64,000 nt of DNA, taken from assembly GCA_024401995.1 (NCBI GenBank), contig JAKSJZ010000001.1:41113-105112 (forward strand), given 5' to 3'. The translations under genes were made by a program, and so were the position numbers. The notes under the pieces were generated by a model that saw nothing but the letters and a program-made list of their open reading frames with translations, ran no database searches and had not been told where the DNA came from. Position 1 is the first letter of the stretch; every line of letters starts with the position of its first letter. The DNA comes from Bacteroidales bacterium. Its GTDB lineage: Bacteria > Bacteroidota > Bacteroidia > Bacteroidales > UBA932. This document shows positions 48,479-58,322 of the stretch, piece by piece.

Positions 48479-51400
48479 ATGGCTTTCGTTCACCTTCACG
48501 TTCACTCGGAGTACTCGATTCTTGACGGCCTTTCGGACATCAGGAAGCTTTTCAAGCGCGCGTCGGAGTTGAAGATGCCGGCGATAGCGCTTACGGACCA
48601 CGGCAACCTGTACGGCATCAAGAGCTTTTGTGACATTGCGGAGGAGTTTCCCGACGTCAAGCCGATACCGGGCTGTGAAATCTATGTGACCCGCCACTAT
48701 GACCACCACCTGAAGGACAAGGACCACAAGAAATACTACCACCTGATTCTTCTTGCGAAAAACCTGACCGGCTACCACAATCTGATGAAGCTTGTGTCGG
48801 AGGCGCACACGGAAGGCGAGTACTATCGTCCGAGGGTTAGCCACGAAGTGGTGGAGAAATATCACGAGGGGCTTATTTGCTGCTCGGCGTGTATAGCGGG
48901 AGAGATTGCGACCGGAATCCTTGCCGGAGACGATGCCGGCGTGGAATCGGCCATCCTCTGGCACAAGCGCGTGTTCGGGGAGGATTACTACCTCGAGGTG
49001 ATGAAGCACCGCTGCGAGGAGAAGGGCTTGCCGCCGGAAGCGCAGGCGAAAATGGACGAACTTTACCGCAACCAGTGTTTCTACACCGACGAGATATTCA
49101 GGCTTGCGGACAAGTTCGGCGTGAAGGTGGTGGCGACCAATGACGTTCATTTCGTTCTTCGCGAGGACGGGCCGGTTCACGACAGGCTTATCTGCCTGAC
49201 GACCAACACCAATCTTGACGAACCGGACAGGCTTCGTTATACGCAGCAGGAGTTCTTGAAAAGCGAGGAGGAAATGGCCGCCATTTTCCCCGATCATCCG
49301 GAGGTTATTTCCAACACCATCGAGGTGATGGAGAAAGTGGAGAGGTACAGCATCAACCGCGGACACGTTCTGCCCAAGTTCGAGATAGATCCGGCGTTCC
49401 TCGCCGAAAAGGAGAAATACAGGGAAAAGTATGCGGATGTCATAGAGAACGGACGCTATGAGGTGAATGCGGACGGGAAGGAAAACGAAACCAAGAAGGA
49501 ACGCGGGGAAGAGTTTTATGACTCCGTGGCATATCTTTGCCACCTGACGTATGAAGGAGCCGCAAAAAGGTATGGGGAAAAACTTGACGGGGAGCAGGAG
49601 TCCCGCATTCACTTCGAGCTTATGACCATATCGTATATGGGCTTTCCGGACTACTTCCTGATAGTGCAGGATTTCATCAACTGGGGCCGCAGGAACGGGG
49701 TGTGGATTGGGCCGGGAAGAGGTTCGGCGGCGGGGTCCGTAGTGTCTTACTGCCTCGGTATCACGAATCTCGACCCCTTGAAGTACAACCTACTGTTCGA
49801 GCGCTTCCTCAACCCCGAACGGATATCGATGCCGGATATAGACGTGGACTTCGATGACGAGGGGCGCTACAAGGTCTTCCAATATGTTCAGCAGCGTTAT
49901 GGGGAGGCCCAGTTCTCGCACGTGATCACATTCGGCACAATGGCAGCGAAGCTCGCGATAAGGGACGTCGCCCGCATCTCCAGACTTTCTATAGAGAATA
50001 CCAACAGCCTGGCGAAGCTGATTCCCGACAAGGTTTTTCCCGCGAAGGATTACGGCCTTGAGGAAGACGCCAAGCCGACGCTTGCAAACTGTCTCAAATA
50101 TGTCCCCGAGTTCAGAAGGGAGTATGAAGAAGGGGAGCCTCTGGTAAGGGAGGTTCTGGACTATGCCCTCAAGTTGGAGGGTTGCATACGGCAGACGGGC
50201 GTACACGCCTGCGCGATGATTATCGGAAGGGGTGACCTCACGGACTATATTCCCATAACGCTCGGTGTTGACAAGGCCTCCGGACAGAAGGTTTGGATGA
50301 GCCAGTATGAGGGGACAAAGATCGAGGCCGTGGGGATGCTCAAGATGGACTTCCTCGGGCTGAAGACTCTGTCGATAATGAAAAGGTGCGTGGAACTCAT
50401 CGAGAAACGCCACGGAGTGAAGGTCGATATCAATGCCATACCGATAGACGATCCGGAAGTGTTCGCCCTATACAGTCGCGGAGACACCAAGAGTATCTTC
50501 CAGTTCGAGTCGGACGGGATGAAGGAAAAGCTTCAGCAGCTTCGTCCCGAACGCTTCGAGGACCTTATTGCGATGAATGCGCTTTATCGTCCGGGACCGA
50601 TGGAGTATTTTCCGCAGTTCGTGGAGGGGAAGAGGGATCCGAACAAAATCAGGTATGATCTTCCCGATATGGAGGAATACCTGAGAGAAACGTATGGGGT
50701 GACGGTTTATCAGGAGCAGGTGATGCAGTTGTCCCAGAAGCTTGCCGGGTTCTCCAGAGGAAAGGCCGACAAGCTCAGGAAGGCGATGGGGAAGAAGAAC
50801 AAGGCGGTTTTGGATTCGTTGAGGTCTTCCTTTATGGAGGGCGCGGAGAAGAACGGATATCCCTCCGACACGCTCGAGAAAATCTGGAAGGATTGGGAAG
50901 CGTTTGCAAAATATGCCTTCAACAAGTCCCACTCCACCTGCTATGCCTGGGTAAGTTATCAGACGGCCTGGCTCAAGGCCCATTATCCCGCCGAATTCCA
51001 GGCGGCCAACCTTACGCAGAACACTTCCAATATGGAGGAGCTCAAGGAAATAATGGCGGACTGCAAGAAGGGGGGAATCAAGGTGTTGAGTCCTGACGTG
51101 AACGAATCGGATACTGATTTCAGCGTAAATGACGAAGGCAACATAAGGTTCGGACTCAACGGTCTCAAGGGATTCGGCCGTGACGTGGGGGAGAAGATAA
51201 TAGCGGAAAGGACCGCCAACGGCCCGTTCAAGGACGAGTGCGACTTCATCGAAAGGATGGCCGGGAACATCAACCGCAAGGCGGTGGAGACGCTGGCTTA
51301 TGCAGGCGCTTTCGACTCTATGGGACACCGGCGCCAGCAGTTTTTCCTGCCCACAAAGGAAGGGGTGTTGTTTGTAGAGGCGCTTGTGCATTATGGCGAG

Positions 51401-52192
51401 CTGGTCAGGAAGGATACTTTCGACGCATCCGTATCGCTATTCGGCGAAGCCGAGGAAATGAAGCCCGTGCGTCCTGTTTTCCCTGCCTTTGTCGGTGAGG
51501 AGAACAAGCTGGAAGAACTCCAGATGGAAAAGAAGTTTTGCGGGATGTATATTTCGGCCCATCCGCTTGACCGGTATTCTTTCGAGATAAGGAATTTCAC
51601 CAACTGCCGCCTTGCGGAACTTTCCCAAAAGGTGGAGGAGTGCAGGAGCAAGGGCGTTTCGGAGGAAGTGACGGCGGCCGGGATGGTGGTTGACGTAAAG
51701 GAGATATCGACCAAGGACGGCAGGCCGGGGATCAAGGTTTTGGTCGAGGACCATAGCGGGAATTACGAATTTTCGTTCTTCGGCAAGGAGTACGAAGATT
51801 TTATCCCGTATCTGGCGCCGCAGAAGCAGATATTTCTGGAGGCGGAGATAATGCCCCGCCGCGGACGTTCGAACGAAGAGATAAATGCCGGAAAGATGGT
51901 GGAGTACAAGGCGAAGGTCAAGCGCATATCGCTGCTGGGGAATGTGGCCGAAAGCAAAATCAGGAACTTTGCCCTGTATCTGGATACCGGAATGTTGTCG
52001 AAGGAGTTCAGGAAGGGCTTGAAAAAGACCGTTTCGGAGGCAAAGGGCAAGATTCCGTTGAGGCTGTATCTGTATGACCGGGAAACGGGATACAACGTCG
52101 AGTTTGTGTCCAACAAATATGCCGTCGACGTGACGGACGGGTTCGTGTCCGCGCTGGAATCCCTCGGGGTACAATACAAGGTCAACATATAG
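48479..52192 (+). CDS. dnaE: DNA polymerase III alpha subunit
   Basis: Replicative polymerase of 1237 aa. The N-terminal PHP domain keeps its metal residues (HLHVHSE at 5-11, TDHGNLYG, CEIYV, NDVHF). The polymerase catalytic aspartates lie in PDIDVDFDD (452-460), preceded by GPGRGSAAGS (411-420). Tandem HhH and OB domains follow in the C-terminal third. It is the last gene of the sufS-to-dnaE run and lies 14-18 kb from the putative origin. A strong hairpin terminator follows. Confidence 0.97.
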   Translation: MAFVHLHVHSEYSILDGLSDIRKLFKRASELKMPAIALTDHGNLYGIKSFCDIAEEFPDVKPIPGCEIYVTRHYDHHLKDKDHKKYYHLILLAKNLTGYHNLMKLVSEAHTEGEYYRPRVSHEVVEKYHEGLICCSACIAGEIATGILAGDDAGVESAILWHKRVFGEDYYLEVMKHRCEEKGLPPEAQAKMDELYRNQCFYTDEIFRLADKFGVKVVATNDVHFVLREDGPVHDRLICLTTNTNLDEPDRLRYTQQEFLKSEEEMAAIFPDHPEVISNTIEVMEKVERYSINRGHVLPKFEIDPAFLAEKEKYREKYADVIENGRYEVNADGKENETKKERGEEFYDSVAYLCHLTYEGAAKRYGEKLDGEQESRIHFELMTISYMGFPDYFLIVQDFINWGRRNGVWIGPGRGSAAGSVVSYCLGITNLDPLKYNLLFERFLNPERISMPDIDVDFDDEGRYKVFQYVQQRYGEAQFSHVITFGTMAAKLAIRDVARISRLSIENTNSLAKLIPDKVFPAKDYGLEEDAKPTLANCLKYVPEFRREYEEGEPLVREVLDYALKLEGCIRQTGVHACAMIIGRGDLTDYIPITLGVDKASGQKVWMSQYEGTKIEAVGMLKMDFLGLKTLSIMKRCVELIEKRHGVKVDINAIPIDDPEVFALYSRGDTKSIFQFESDGMKEKLQQLRPERFEDLIAMNALYRPGPMEYFPQFVEGKRDPNKIRYDLPDMEEYLRETYGVTVYQEQVMQLSQKLAGFSRGKADKLRKAMGKKNKAVLDSLRSSFMEGAEKNGYPSDTLEKIWKDWEAFAKYAFNKSHSTCYAWVSYQTAWLKAHYPAEFQAANLTQNTSNMEELKEIMADCKKGGIKVLSPDVNESDTDFSVNDEGNIRFGLNGLKGFGRDVGEKIIAERTANGPFKDECDFIERMAGNINRKAVETLAYAGAFDSMGHRRQQFFLPTKEGVLFVEALVHYGELVRKDTFDASVSLFGEAEEMKPVRPVFPAFVGEENKLEELQMEKKFCGMYISAHPLDRYSFEIRNFTNCRLAELSQKVEECRSKGVSEEVTAAGMVVDVKEISTKDGRPGIKVLVEDHSGNYEFSFFGKEYEDFIPYLAPQKQIFLEAEIMPRRGRSNEEINAGKMVEYKAKVKRISLLGNVAESKIRNFALYLDTGMLSKEFRKGLKKTVSEAKGKIPLRLYLYDRETGYNVEFVSNKYAVDVTDGFVSALESLGVQYKVNI

Positions 52193-52216
52193 CGAAAAGG
52201 GCCGGAAAATACGGCA

Positions 52217-52248
52217 AACCCCGGAAGCCAGACAGGACTTCCGGGGTT
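52217..52248. terminator. Bidirectional terminator between dnaE and secDF
   Basis: AACCCCGGAAG (52217-52227) and CTTCCGGGGTT (52238-52248) form a perfect 11-bp stem with a 10-nt loop. Flanks are AAATACGGCA on one side and CGTTTC on the other, so the T-tract is short in both directions. It sits between the convergent dnaE and secDF genes. Confidence 0.7.
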
Positions 52249-52268
52249 CGTTTCCGGTGGTTGAGGCC

Positions 52269-55200
52269 TTACTTCTTTGCTTCGGCCTTTTTCTTTGCCG
52301 CCATAGTGCTGTCGTACATAATCGGGGTACCGATCATAATCGAAGCGTATGTTCCGATGCAGATACCCAGAATAAGCGCGACCGCAAGACCGCGGATGGA
52401 CTCGCCGCCCCAGATTGCGATGGCGACCATCGGGAGCAGGGTCGAAATCGACGTGTTGACGGTACGGGTGAGCGTCTGGTTGAGCGAACGGTTCACCATA
52501 GTCTTGAAGTCATCGTTGGGATGGAGCGAGGTGTTCTCGCGGATACGGTCGAAGATAACCACATTGTCGTTGATGGCATAACCGATGATCGTCAGAATCG
52601 CGGCGATGAACGTCTGGTCAACGTCGAGGTTGAACGGCAGGATGCCGCTGAACAGCGAGAAGAAGCCGATGACGATGATGGCCGTATGTGCAAGCGAAAC
52701 GACGCCGCCAAGACCCCAGGTCCAGCCCTTGAACCGGAAGGCGATATAGGCGAATATGATGATCAGGGCGAGTATCACGGAGATGATTGCCCCGCGCTTG
52801 ATGTCGTTTGCAATGGAGGCCCCGACCTTGTCGGAAGATATGATACCGTTGGGATTGTCAAGAGTCGATACGAACTCGTCGAAAGTAAGGTCCTCGGCGA
52901 AGAAGCCTTCCTTGAGGGCGTTGTAGAGCATCTGTTCTATCTCGTTGTCGACATCCGTCGATTCGTCCTGATACTTGTAGGAGGTTGTTATCTTCATCTG
53001 CGACTCTCCTCCGAACTGCTTGACCTCTACGGAAGAACTCTGGTCGGCGGCGTTGAAGACATCCTCTACGGCCGACCTTACCTGCTCCGCCGTAACGGAC
53101 TGGTCGAAGCGGACGACGTAAGTACGGCCTCCGGTGAAGTCGACGCCGTAGGTGAAGCCCTTGAAGCAGATGGACGCTATTGCCACAAGAATGACCAAAC
53201 CCGAAACGACATAGGAGAACTTGCGCGCCCCGATGAAGTCGGCGTGGGTGTTCTTGAGAAAGTTCTTGGTGAGCGTGTTCTCAAAGGTGATGGACTTTCC
53301 GTGCTGAATCCTGTCCTCGAAAATGAGGCGGGTGATGAAGATGGAGGAAAGCACGGAGGTGATGATACCGATGATAAGGGTGGTGGCGAAGCCCTGTACG
53401 GGGCCCGAGCCGAAGATGAACAGCACGATACCGGTAAGGAGCGTGGTCACCTGGCCGTCGATGATGGCCGAGTAGGCGTTGGAATATCCGTCGGCAACGG
53501 CTTTGCCGAGGCCCTTTCCGGCCACAAGCTCCTCTTTGATGCGTTCATATATGATTACGTTCGCATCCACCGCCATACCCAGGGTCAGCACCAAGCCGGC
53601 GATACCGGGCAGCGTGAGGACGGCTCCGAACGAGGCGAGAGTACCGAACAGAAGCACGACGTTGGTGATGAGCGCCACGTCGGCCGCCACACCGGCTCCC
53701 TGATAGAAGAAGAGCATATAGAGGAGCACGAGGCAGAAGGCGATGGCGAAGGAGATAAGGCCCGCGCGGATGGATTCTGCACCGAGGGAAGGTCCTACGA
53801 CCTGCTCCTGGACAATCGTGGCCGGCGCGGGGAGTTTGCCGGACTTCAGTACGTTGGTGAGGTCTGTCGCCTCTTCGATGTCGAAGTTGCCGGAAATCTC
53901 CGAATTGCCGCCGGTAATCTCCGAGTTGACGGTAGGATAGGAATATACTGTACCGTCAAGCACAATCGCGATCTGACGGCCTATATTGTCTTTCGTAAGC
54001 CTGGCCCATATCGATGCGCCTTCGGCGTTCATTGACATCGATACGGTGGGGTTGCCGCTGCGCTGGCCTCCGTTGTAGGCAACGCGGGCGTCCGTAACGG
54101 CGCCGCCGTCAAGCGGGGCCTTGCCGTCGCGGCTGCCGGCCTTGATGGCGACGAGCTCGAAGATGTTGTCTCCCGTTCCGTAAGGTGTGGGCTTGACCGA
54201 CCACATCGGCCGGAACTCGACGGGGAAGAGCTCTGCAACGGCGGGGATTGCAAGAAGTTTGTTGACCCTGGCCGTATCCAACCCGTTGGCATATCCGATG
54301 CAGGCGTCTCCGCGCTGCGAGGGAGAAAGTACGGCGAACAGGGGGTTTTCGGCACGGAAGGATTCCAGCTCGGAGGCATTTGCGTTCTGCGAAGCAAGAA
54401 CCTCGTCAACGATATCCTTCTGCTGTTCCTCCCCGGTCGGCGTCTCTGCCGGAACGGCCTCCTGCAGCCCGGCGAGAAGTTCGTTGGCCTCAAGCAGGTA
54501 AGGATAAATCTCCTGGTTGGAGAAGGTGGGCCAGAACTCGAGGGAGGCTGTGCCCTGGAGCAGCTTGCGCACACGCTCGGGCTCCTTGACGCCCGGAAGT
54601 TCCACGAGAATCCTTCCTGTGTTGCCAAGCTTCTGGATGGAAGGCTGTGTTACTCCGAAACGGTCGATACGGTTGCGAAGGACGTTGAAGGAGTTGGCGA
54701 TGGCGCTCTCCGCTTCTCCCTTTATAACCTCGAGGACTTCGTCGTCGGAGGATTCGGGCTTGATGCGGTCGCGCATCTCATAGGTACCGAACACCTGGGA
54801 GAGCCTGGTGCCGCCGGAAACGGTCTTCCACTCCTCGGCAAAGAGGGTGATGAGGTCGGACTGGGACGAAACGCTGCGCGTCTTCGCGGTCGAAAGGGCC
54901 TGAAGGAAGGCCGGGTCCGAAGGATTTGCGGCAAGCGCCTTGATGAGATCCTCGAGCTGGACCTGGAGCATCACGTTCATACCGCCCTTGAGGTCAAGGC
55001 CGAGGTTGATTTCCTTGGCTTTGACATCCTTTGCCGTATATCCGAAATACACCTTTTCCGAGGAGATGGAATCCTGATACCAGGCAACGTTCTCCTTGCG
55101 GACGGAGTCCAGAAAATAAGCCTGCTCCCCGGTCGGGACAAGGCTGAATTCGGGGGTGAGTTTGGCTGCCTCCGCGGCCGCTTCCGCATGCTTGGCGGCG

Positions 55201-55301
55201 TTCTTCTCCTGCAGGGATGATATTGCAGTGAAGGACAGCTGCCATACGCAGGCAATCACGAAGAGAATCGCCACAAGTCTTATAACACCTTTACTTTGCA
55301 T
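52269..55301 (-). CDS. secDF: Protein translocase subunit SecDF (fused SecD-SecF)
   Basis: Uses the proton gradient to assist Sec-dependent export. The 1010-aa protein is a SecD-SecF fusion, as is common in Bacteroidota. TM1 is at the N-terminus, then INLGLDLKGGMNVML, the P1 head domain, AGLVLTLGMAVDANVIIYER in SecD TM4-TM5, and the SecF half with GVDFTGGRTYVVRF and TIIGYAINDNVVIFDRIREN. An unusual Ala/Glu-rich insertion follows TM1. A minus-strand -7 element TAAATTTG is at 55342-55349. It is divergent from the PD40 gene. Confidence 0.96.
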   Translation of the reverse strand: MQSKGVIRLVAILFVIACVWQLSFTAISSLQEKNAAKHAEAAAEAAKLTPEFSLVPTGEQAYFLDSVRKENVAWYQDSISSEKVYFGYTAKDVKAKEINLGLDLKGGMNVMLQVQLEDLIKALAANPSDPAFLQALSTAKTRSVSSQSDLITLFAEEWKTVSGGTRLSQVFGTYEMRDRIKPESSDDEVLEVIKGEAESAIANSFNVLRNRIDRFGVTQPSIQKLGNTGRILVELPGVKEPERVRKLLQGTASLEFWPTFSNQEIYPYLLEANELLAGLQEAVPAETPTGEEQQKDIVDEVLASQNANASELESFRAENPLFAVLSPSQRGDACIGYANGLDTARVNKLLAIPAVAELFPVEFRPMWSVKPTPYGTGDNIFELVAIKAGSRDGKAPLDGGAVTDARVAYNGGQRSGNPTVSMSMNAEGASIWARLTKDNIGRQIAIVLDGTVYSYPTVNSEITGGNSEISGNFDIEEATDLTNVLKSGKLPAPATIVQEQVVGPSLGAESIRAGLISFAIAFCLVLLYMLFFYQGAGVAADVALITNVVLLFGTLASFGAVLTLPGIAGLVLTLGMAVDANVIIYERIKEELVAGKGLGKAVADGYSNAYSAIIDGQVTTLLTGIVLFIFGSGPVQGFATTLIIGIITSVLSSIFITRLIFEDRIQHGKSITFENTLTKNFLKNTHADFIGARKFSYVVSGLVILVAIASICFKGFTYGVDFTGGRTYVVRFDQSVTAEQVRSAVEDVFNAADQSSSVEVKQFGGESQMKITTSYKYQDESTDVDNEIEQMLYNALKEGFFAEDLTFDEFVSTLDNPNGIISSDKVGASIANDIKRGAIISVILALIIIFAYIAFRFKGWTWGLGGVVSLAHTAIIVIGFFSLFSGILPFNLDVDQTFIAAILTIIGYAINDNVVIFDRIRENTSLHPNDDFKTMVNRSLNQTLTRTVNTSISTLLPMVAIAIWGGESIRGLAVALILGICIGTYASIMIGTPIMYDSTMAAKKKAEAKK

Positions 55302-55387
55302 AATTGTTATTGATTTTGAATTTATTTTCGCAAATAGGCGACAAATTTACTATTTTTTTCCGATTTTTGTGCATCGGCAATTATAAA

Positions 55388-56647
55388 ATGAGAGAGGACC
55401 GGAAAAAAGCAGGATTCATTGCGCTGGCGGCGGTTGTTCTGTTGCTGACAGGAGCGATTTCCGCAGCGGCGGCAGCCAGACGGTCGTCCCGCACCGTCCC
55501 GAGGGAGAAGACGGAAGAGGGCAGAAAAATCATAGCATTTGCGGACAGCGTCGTGGCGCTGGCCGACGCGAAGATGTCGGAATATGATTTCGGCGCCGCG
55601 TCGGACATCATCCGGGAAGGCGCCGAAGCCTGCCCCGACACGCTGGTGAAGGGTATTTTTGCCGAGGCGTTGTTCCGGAGCGAGAACGGCATAAGCCTGC
55701 GCGGGCAGTGCGAGATGCCGGAGGTAATAGCCCGCCGGCGGTTTTCCAGGGACGAATTCTATCTGTATTATCCCCTGCCGGACCATAGCTGGCACAGGCT
55801 TTCGGTTGCCGACTCCCTGTATCTGGACAATCCATATTATTCCGAGCCGGCCATAGACAGTCTGGATTACGAAGAGGCTTTTCCGAAGGAAGTGTTCCCG
55901 ATGTTTGCGGAAGACCGGATGTATTTCAGCGCAAACGACCTTTACGGGATGGGCGGATATGACCTCTATTGCCGTGAGAAGGATGAGCTGAGGGGTACGT
56001 GGGGGGAGCCGTGCAATCTGGGGTTCCCGTATTCCAGCCCGGGCAACGACTACCTTTTCCTCAATACGGGCAAATATGTGATCTTTGCTTCCGACAGGAG
56101 CTGCGGGGCAGACAGTGTTGACGTGTATGTGCTGGTGTATGAACCTGTTCCTCTTCACTACCGCATAGATTCGCCGGCGGCTCTGAGGGAACTCTGCGAA
56201 CTGGAGCCGGACGAGAACCCGATGGCGCTCGACAACGGCGAGGCAATGAAGGAGAAGGAGCCCGTGGACGAGCAGACGGCCCGGTATTTCGCAAAGGTCA
56301 GGGAGGTCCAGGGGCTGCGGGACAGCATTGCGGACCTGACCGGCAGGCTGGCCGCGCTCAGGGACGAATATGTCCTGGCCGACGACAGGCGCAGGGAAGA
56401 GATATCCGCCGCCGTTCTCGGGCTGGAGAGGGATATGCCCGCGCTCAACGTGCGGATTGCGAAGGCTGGCGCCGAACTGCAGAAGATAGAGATGGAGTTC
56501 CTTGTGAAAGGGGTGTCGATAGACCCCGGAAAACTTGCGGCGGAAGCCGATATGGAAATAGTCGGAGAGGAGAAGTCCTATACGTTCACGAAGAAGAATC
56601 CGGGCAACACCATAACCGTCAGGGCCCCGGAAAAGGAAAAACAATAA
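55388..56647 (+). CDS. Membrane-anchored PD40-repeat protein with coiled coil
   Basis: Protein of 419 aa not assigned to a named family. The N-terminal hydrophobic segment [20 protein letters not shown] (9-28) is a signal anchor or signal peptide. A helical segment (50-110) follows. Two PD40-like beta-propeller motifs are visible: [19 protein letters not shown] (177-195) and [18 protein letters not shown] (231-248), the type seen in OmpA/PorE-like envelope proteins of Bacteroidota. Residues about 290-375 are charged and heptad-like, probably a coiled coil. The ATG at 55388 is used. It is divergent from secDF and 5 bp upstream of nfeD. Confidence 0.7.
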   Translation: MREDRKKAGFIALAAVVLLLTGAISAAAAARRSSRTVPREKTEEGRKIIAFADSVVALADAKMSEYDFGAASDIIREGAEACPDTLVKGIFAEALFRSENGISLRGQCEMPEVIARRRFSRDEFYLYYPLPDHSWHRLSVADSLYLDNPYYSEPAIDSLDYEEAFPKEVFPMFAEDRMYFSANDLYGMGGYDLYCREKDELRGTWGEPCNLGFPYSSPGNDYLFLNTGKYVIFASDRSCGADSVDVYVLVYEPVPLHYRIDSPAALRELCELEPDENPMALDNGEAMKEKEPVDEQTARYFAKVREVQGLRDSIADLTGRLAALRDEYVLADDRRREEISAAVLGLERDMPALNVRIAKAGAELQKIEMEFLVKGVSIDPGKLAAEADMEIVGEEKSYTFTKKNPGNTITVRAPEKEKQ

Positions 56648-56652
56648 GCGAT

Positions 56653-57120
56653 ATGGAAATAATAATTTCTCTTGTCATTCTGGGCATACTTCTGCTGATT
56701 GCGGAGCTCCTGCTTGTCCCCGGGGTCGGAATTGCGGGCATCACCGGCTTTGTTTCCCTTGCCGCCGCCTGCTGCTATGCGTTCGTCAAGCTGGGCCCCG
56801 ATGCGGGGTGGATAACGGTCGCCGCGGTGCTTGTGCTGATTGTGATATTCACGATTGTGGCACTCAGGGCCAAGACCTGGAAGAGATTCGAACTCAAGAC
56901 GGAAATAGAGGAGAAGACCAACACCGCCGTGAACAGCATCAAGGTGGGGGATACGGGCAAGGCCCGGACAAGGCTCGCCCCGATGGGGACAGCCGTGATT
57001 GCCGGATTGAACGTCGAGGTGAAGACGGAGGACAATTCGCTGGTGTCTCCGGGCGAGGAATTGGTGGTTGTCGCGATCGAAGACAACAGGATAATAGTGA
57101 GAACAACAAACAAACAATAA
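56653..57120 (+). CDS. NfeD-like membrane protein
   Basis: Protein of 155 aa. Two N-terminal membrane segments (about residues 2-52 and 58-72 regions) are followed by a soluble C-terminal NfeD-type OB fold, recognisable from [20 protein letters not shown] and [19 protein letters not shown]. The OB domain is thought to interact with flotillin/stomatin-type partners. floA begins 2 bp after its stop, the standard NfeD-flotillin pairing. Confidence 0.9.
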   Translation: MEIIISLVILGILLLIAELLLVPGVGIAGITGFVSLAAACCYAFVKLGPDAGWITVAAVLVLIVIFTIVALRAKTWKRFELKTEIEEKTNTAVNSIKVGDTGKARTRLAPMGTAVIAGLNVEVKTEDNSLVSPGEELVVVAIEDNRIIVRTTNKQ

Positions 57121-57122
57121 AA

Positions 57123-58070
57123 ATGAACTCAATTCTTCTTGCCGCAATCATTGTAGCCGGCATCCTTGTCGTATTGTTTTTCTTTCCCGTCGCGCTCTGG
57201 TTCCAGGCGGTGTTGTCGGGTGTGTATGTGTCTTTGATACACCTGCTTCTCATGCGCTGGAGGGGCGTGAACCCCCGCACAATCGTATATGCGCTGATAA
57301 CCGGCACCAAGGCCGGACTGAAGCTGTATGCCAACGAGCTGGAGGCGCATTATCTTGCGAAGGGCAACGTTCCCAACGTGGTGATGGCGCTCATATCCGC
57401 CAACAAGGCGAACATACCTCTGGACTTCAAGATGGCCGCCGCCATCGACCTTGCGGGCCGCGACGTGCTTGATGCCGTTCAGATGTCCGTAAATCCCAAG
57501 GTTATAGACACGCCGCCCGTCACGGCCGTCGCCAAGGACGGAATCCAGCTTATAGCCAAGGCGAGGGTTACCGTAAGGGCCAACATCAAGCAGTTGGTCG
57601 GCGGCGCCGGCGAGGAGACGATTCTGGCCAGGGTCGGGGAAGGCATCGTGAGCAGCATCGGTTCGGCGGAGAGCCACAAGACGGTGCTCGAGAACCCGGA
57701 CAGCATTTCCAAACTTGTGCTTCACAAGGGTCTGGACGCCGGGACAGCCTTTGAGATTCTCTCGATAGACATAGCTGACATAGACGTGGGCAAGAATATT
57801 GGTGCCGTCCTGCAGATGGACCAGGCCGAGGCCGACAAAAACATAGCGCAGGCCCGTGCCGAGGAGCGCCGCGCGATGGCGGTGGCCCTCGAACAGGAGA
57901 AGAAGGCCGAAGCGCAGCAGGCCCGCGCCAAGGTTATAGAGGCCGAGGCGCAGGTGCCGCTGGCCATGGCGGAAGCGTTCAGGACGGGCAATCTCGGGAT
58001 TATGGACTACTATCGTATGAAGAATATGCAGGCCGACACCGAGATGCGCGAGAACATCGCCAAGCAATAA
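57123..58070 (+). CDS. floA: Flotillin-like protein FloA
   Basis: Membrane scaffold protein of 315 aa. It has an N-terminal membrane hairpin (residues 3-45), an SPFH-like domain starting at [20 protein letters not shown], and a C-terminal Ala/Glu-rich coiled coil ([20 protein letters not shown] and on). FloA organises membrane microdomains in bacteria where it has been studied. It follows nfeD immediately. A GC-rich hairpin lies downstream at 58126-58152. Confidence 0.94.
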   Translation: MNSILLAAIIVAGILVVLFFFPVALWFQAVLSGVYVSLIHLLLMRWRGVNPRTIVYALITGTKAGLKLYANELEAHYLAKGNVPNVVMALISANKANIPLDFKMAAAIDLAGRDVLDAVQMSVNPKVIDTPPVTAVAKDGIQLIAKARVTVRANIKQLVGGAGEETILARVGEGIVSSIGSAESHKTVLENPDSISKLVLHKGLDAGTAFEILSIDIADIDVGKNIGAVLQMDQAEADKNIAQARAEERRAMAVALEQEKKAEAQQARAKVIEAEAQVPLAMAEAFRTGNLGIMDYYRMKNMQADTEMRENIAKQ

Positions 58071-58125
58071 AGGCGACCCCTCGGGGGTGAGGTTTCGGTC
58101 GCGCGGAGCCGTTTCCATAAACGCC

Positions 58126-58152
58126 GAACGACAGCCACAGGGACTGTCGTTC
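58126..58152. terminator. Hairpin between floA and tRNA-Gly
   Basis: GAACGACAG (58126-58134) and CTGTCGTTC (58144-58152) form a perfect 9-bp stem with a 9-nt loop. It lies between convergent floA and tRNA-Gly and may end transcription from either side, but the T-tract is weak (CGTTTG on the floA side). Confidence 0.45.
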
Positions 58153-58160
58153 ATCGTTTG

Positions 58161-58233
58161 AGCGGAAAACGGGACTCGGACCCGCGACCTCAACCTTGGC
58201 AAGGTTGCGCTCTACCAACTGAGCTATTTCCGC
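58161..58233 (-). tRNA. tRNA-Gly (GCC anticodon)
   Basis: 73 nt on the minus strand. The acceptor arms GCGGAAA (58227-58233) and TTTCCGC (58162-58168) pair fully, with discriminator T at 58161. D-arm AGCTCAGTTGGTAGAGC, anticodon loop CTTGCCAAG with anticodon GCC, and T-arm GGTCCGAGTCC are all present. CCA is not encoded. A full promoter lies upstream. Confidence 0.96.
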
Positions 58234-58244
58234 GATGCGGAGTG

Positions 58245-58275
58245 CAAAGGTAAGCAGTTTTTTAAGAATTCCAAA
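58245..58275 (-). promoter_or_regulatory. Bacteroidota-type promoter of tRNA-Gly
   Basis: On the minus strand: TTTG (58272-58275), 19 nt, TACCTTTG (58245-58252), ending 11 bp before the tRNA 5' end. Consensus match at both boxes. Confidence 0.7.
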
Positions 58276-58322
58276 AATTTGCGGTGTTTATTTGTTATAT
58301 TGCGGGGACCAAATAACCGACA

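Noticed and set aside
47528-49612. Long open frame (about 690 codons) on the minus strand opposite the ThiL-like gene and dnaE
   Set aside because: It is antisense to two well-supported genes, its translation is low in recognisable motifs and rich in His/Arg/Leu, as expected of a shadow frame in GC-rich DNA.
52257-54035. Long open frame (about 590 codons) on the plus strand opposite secDF
   Set aside because: The Asp/Glu/Gly/His-rich translation is the mirror of the SecDF membrane segments; no family resemblance.
58071-58095. GC-rich hairpin after floA (ACCCC-TC-GGGGGT) as a terminator
   Set aside because: The loop is only 2 nt and there is no T-tract; the hairpin at 58126-58152 is the better candidate.
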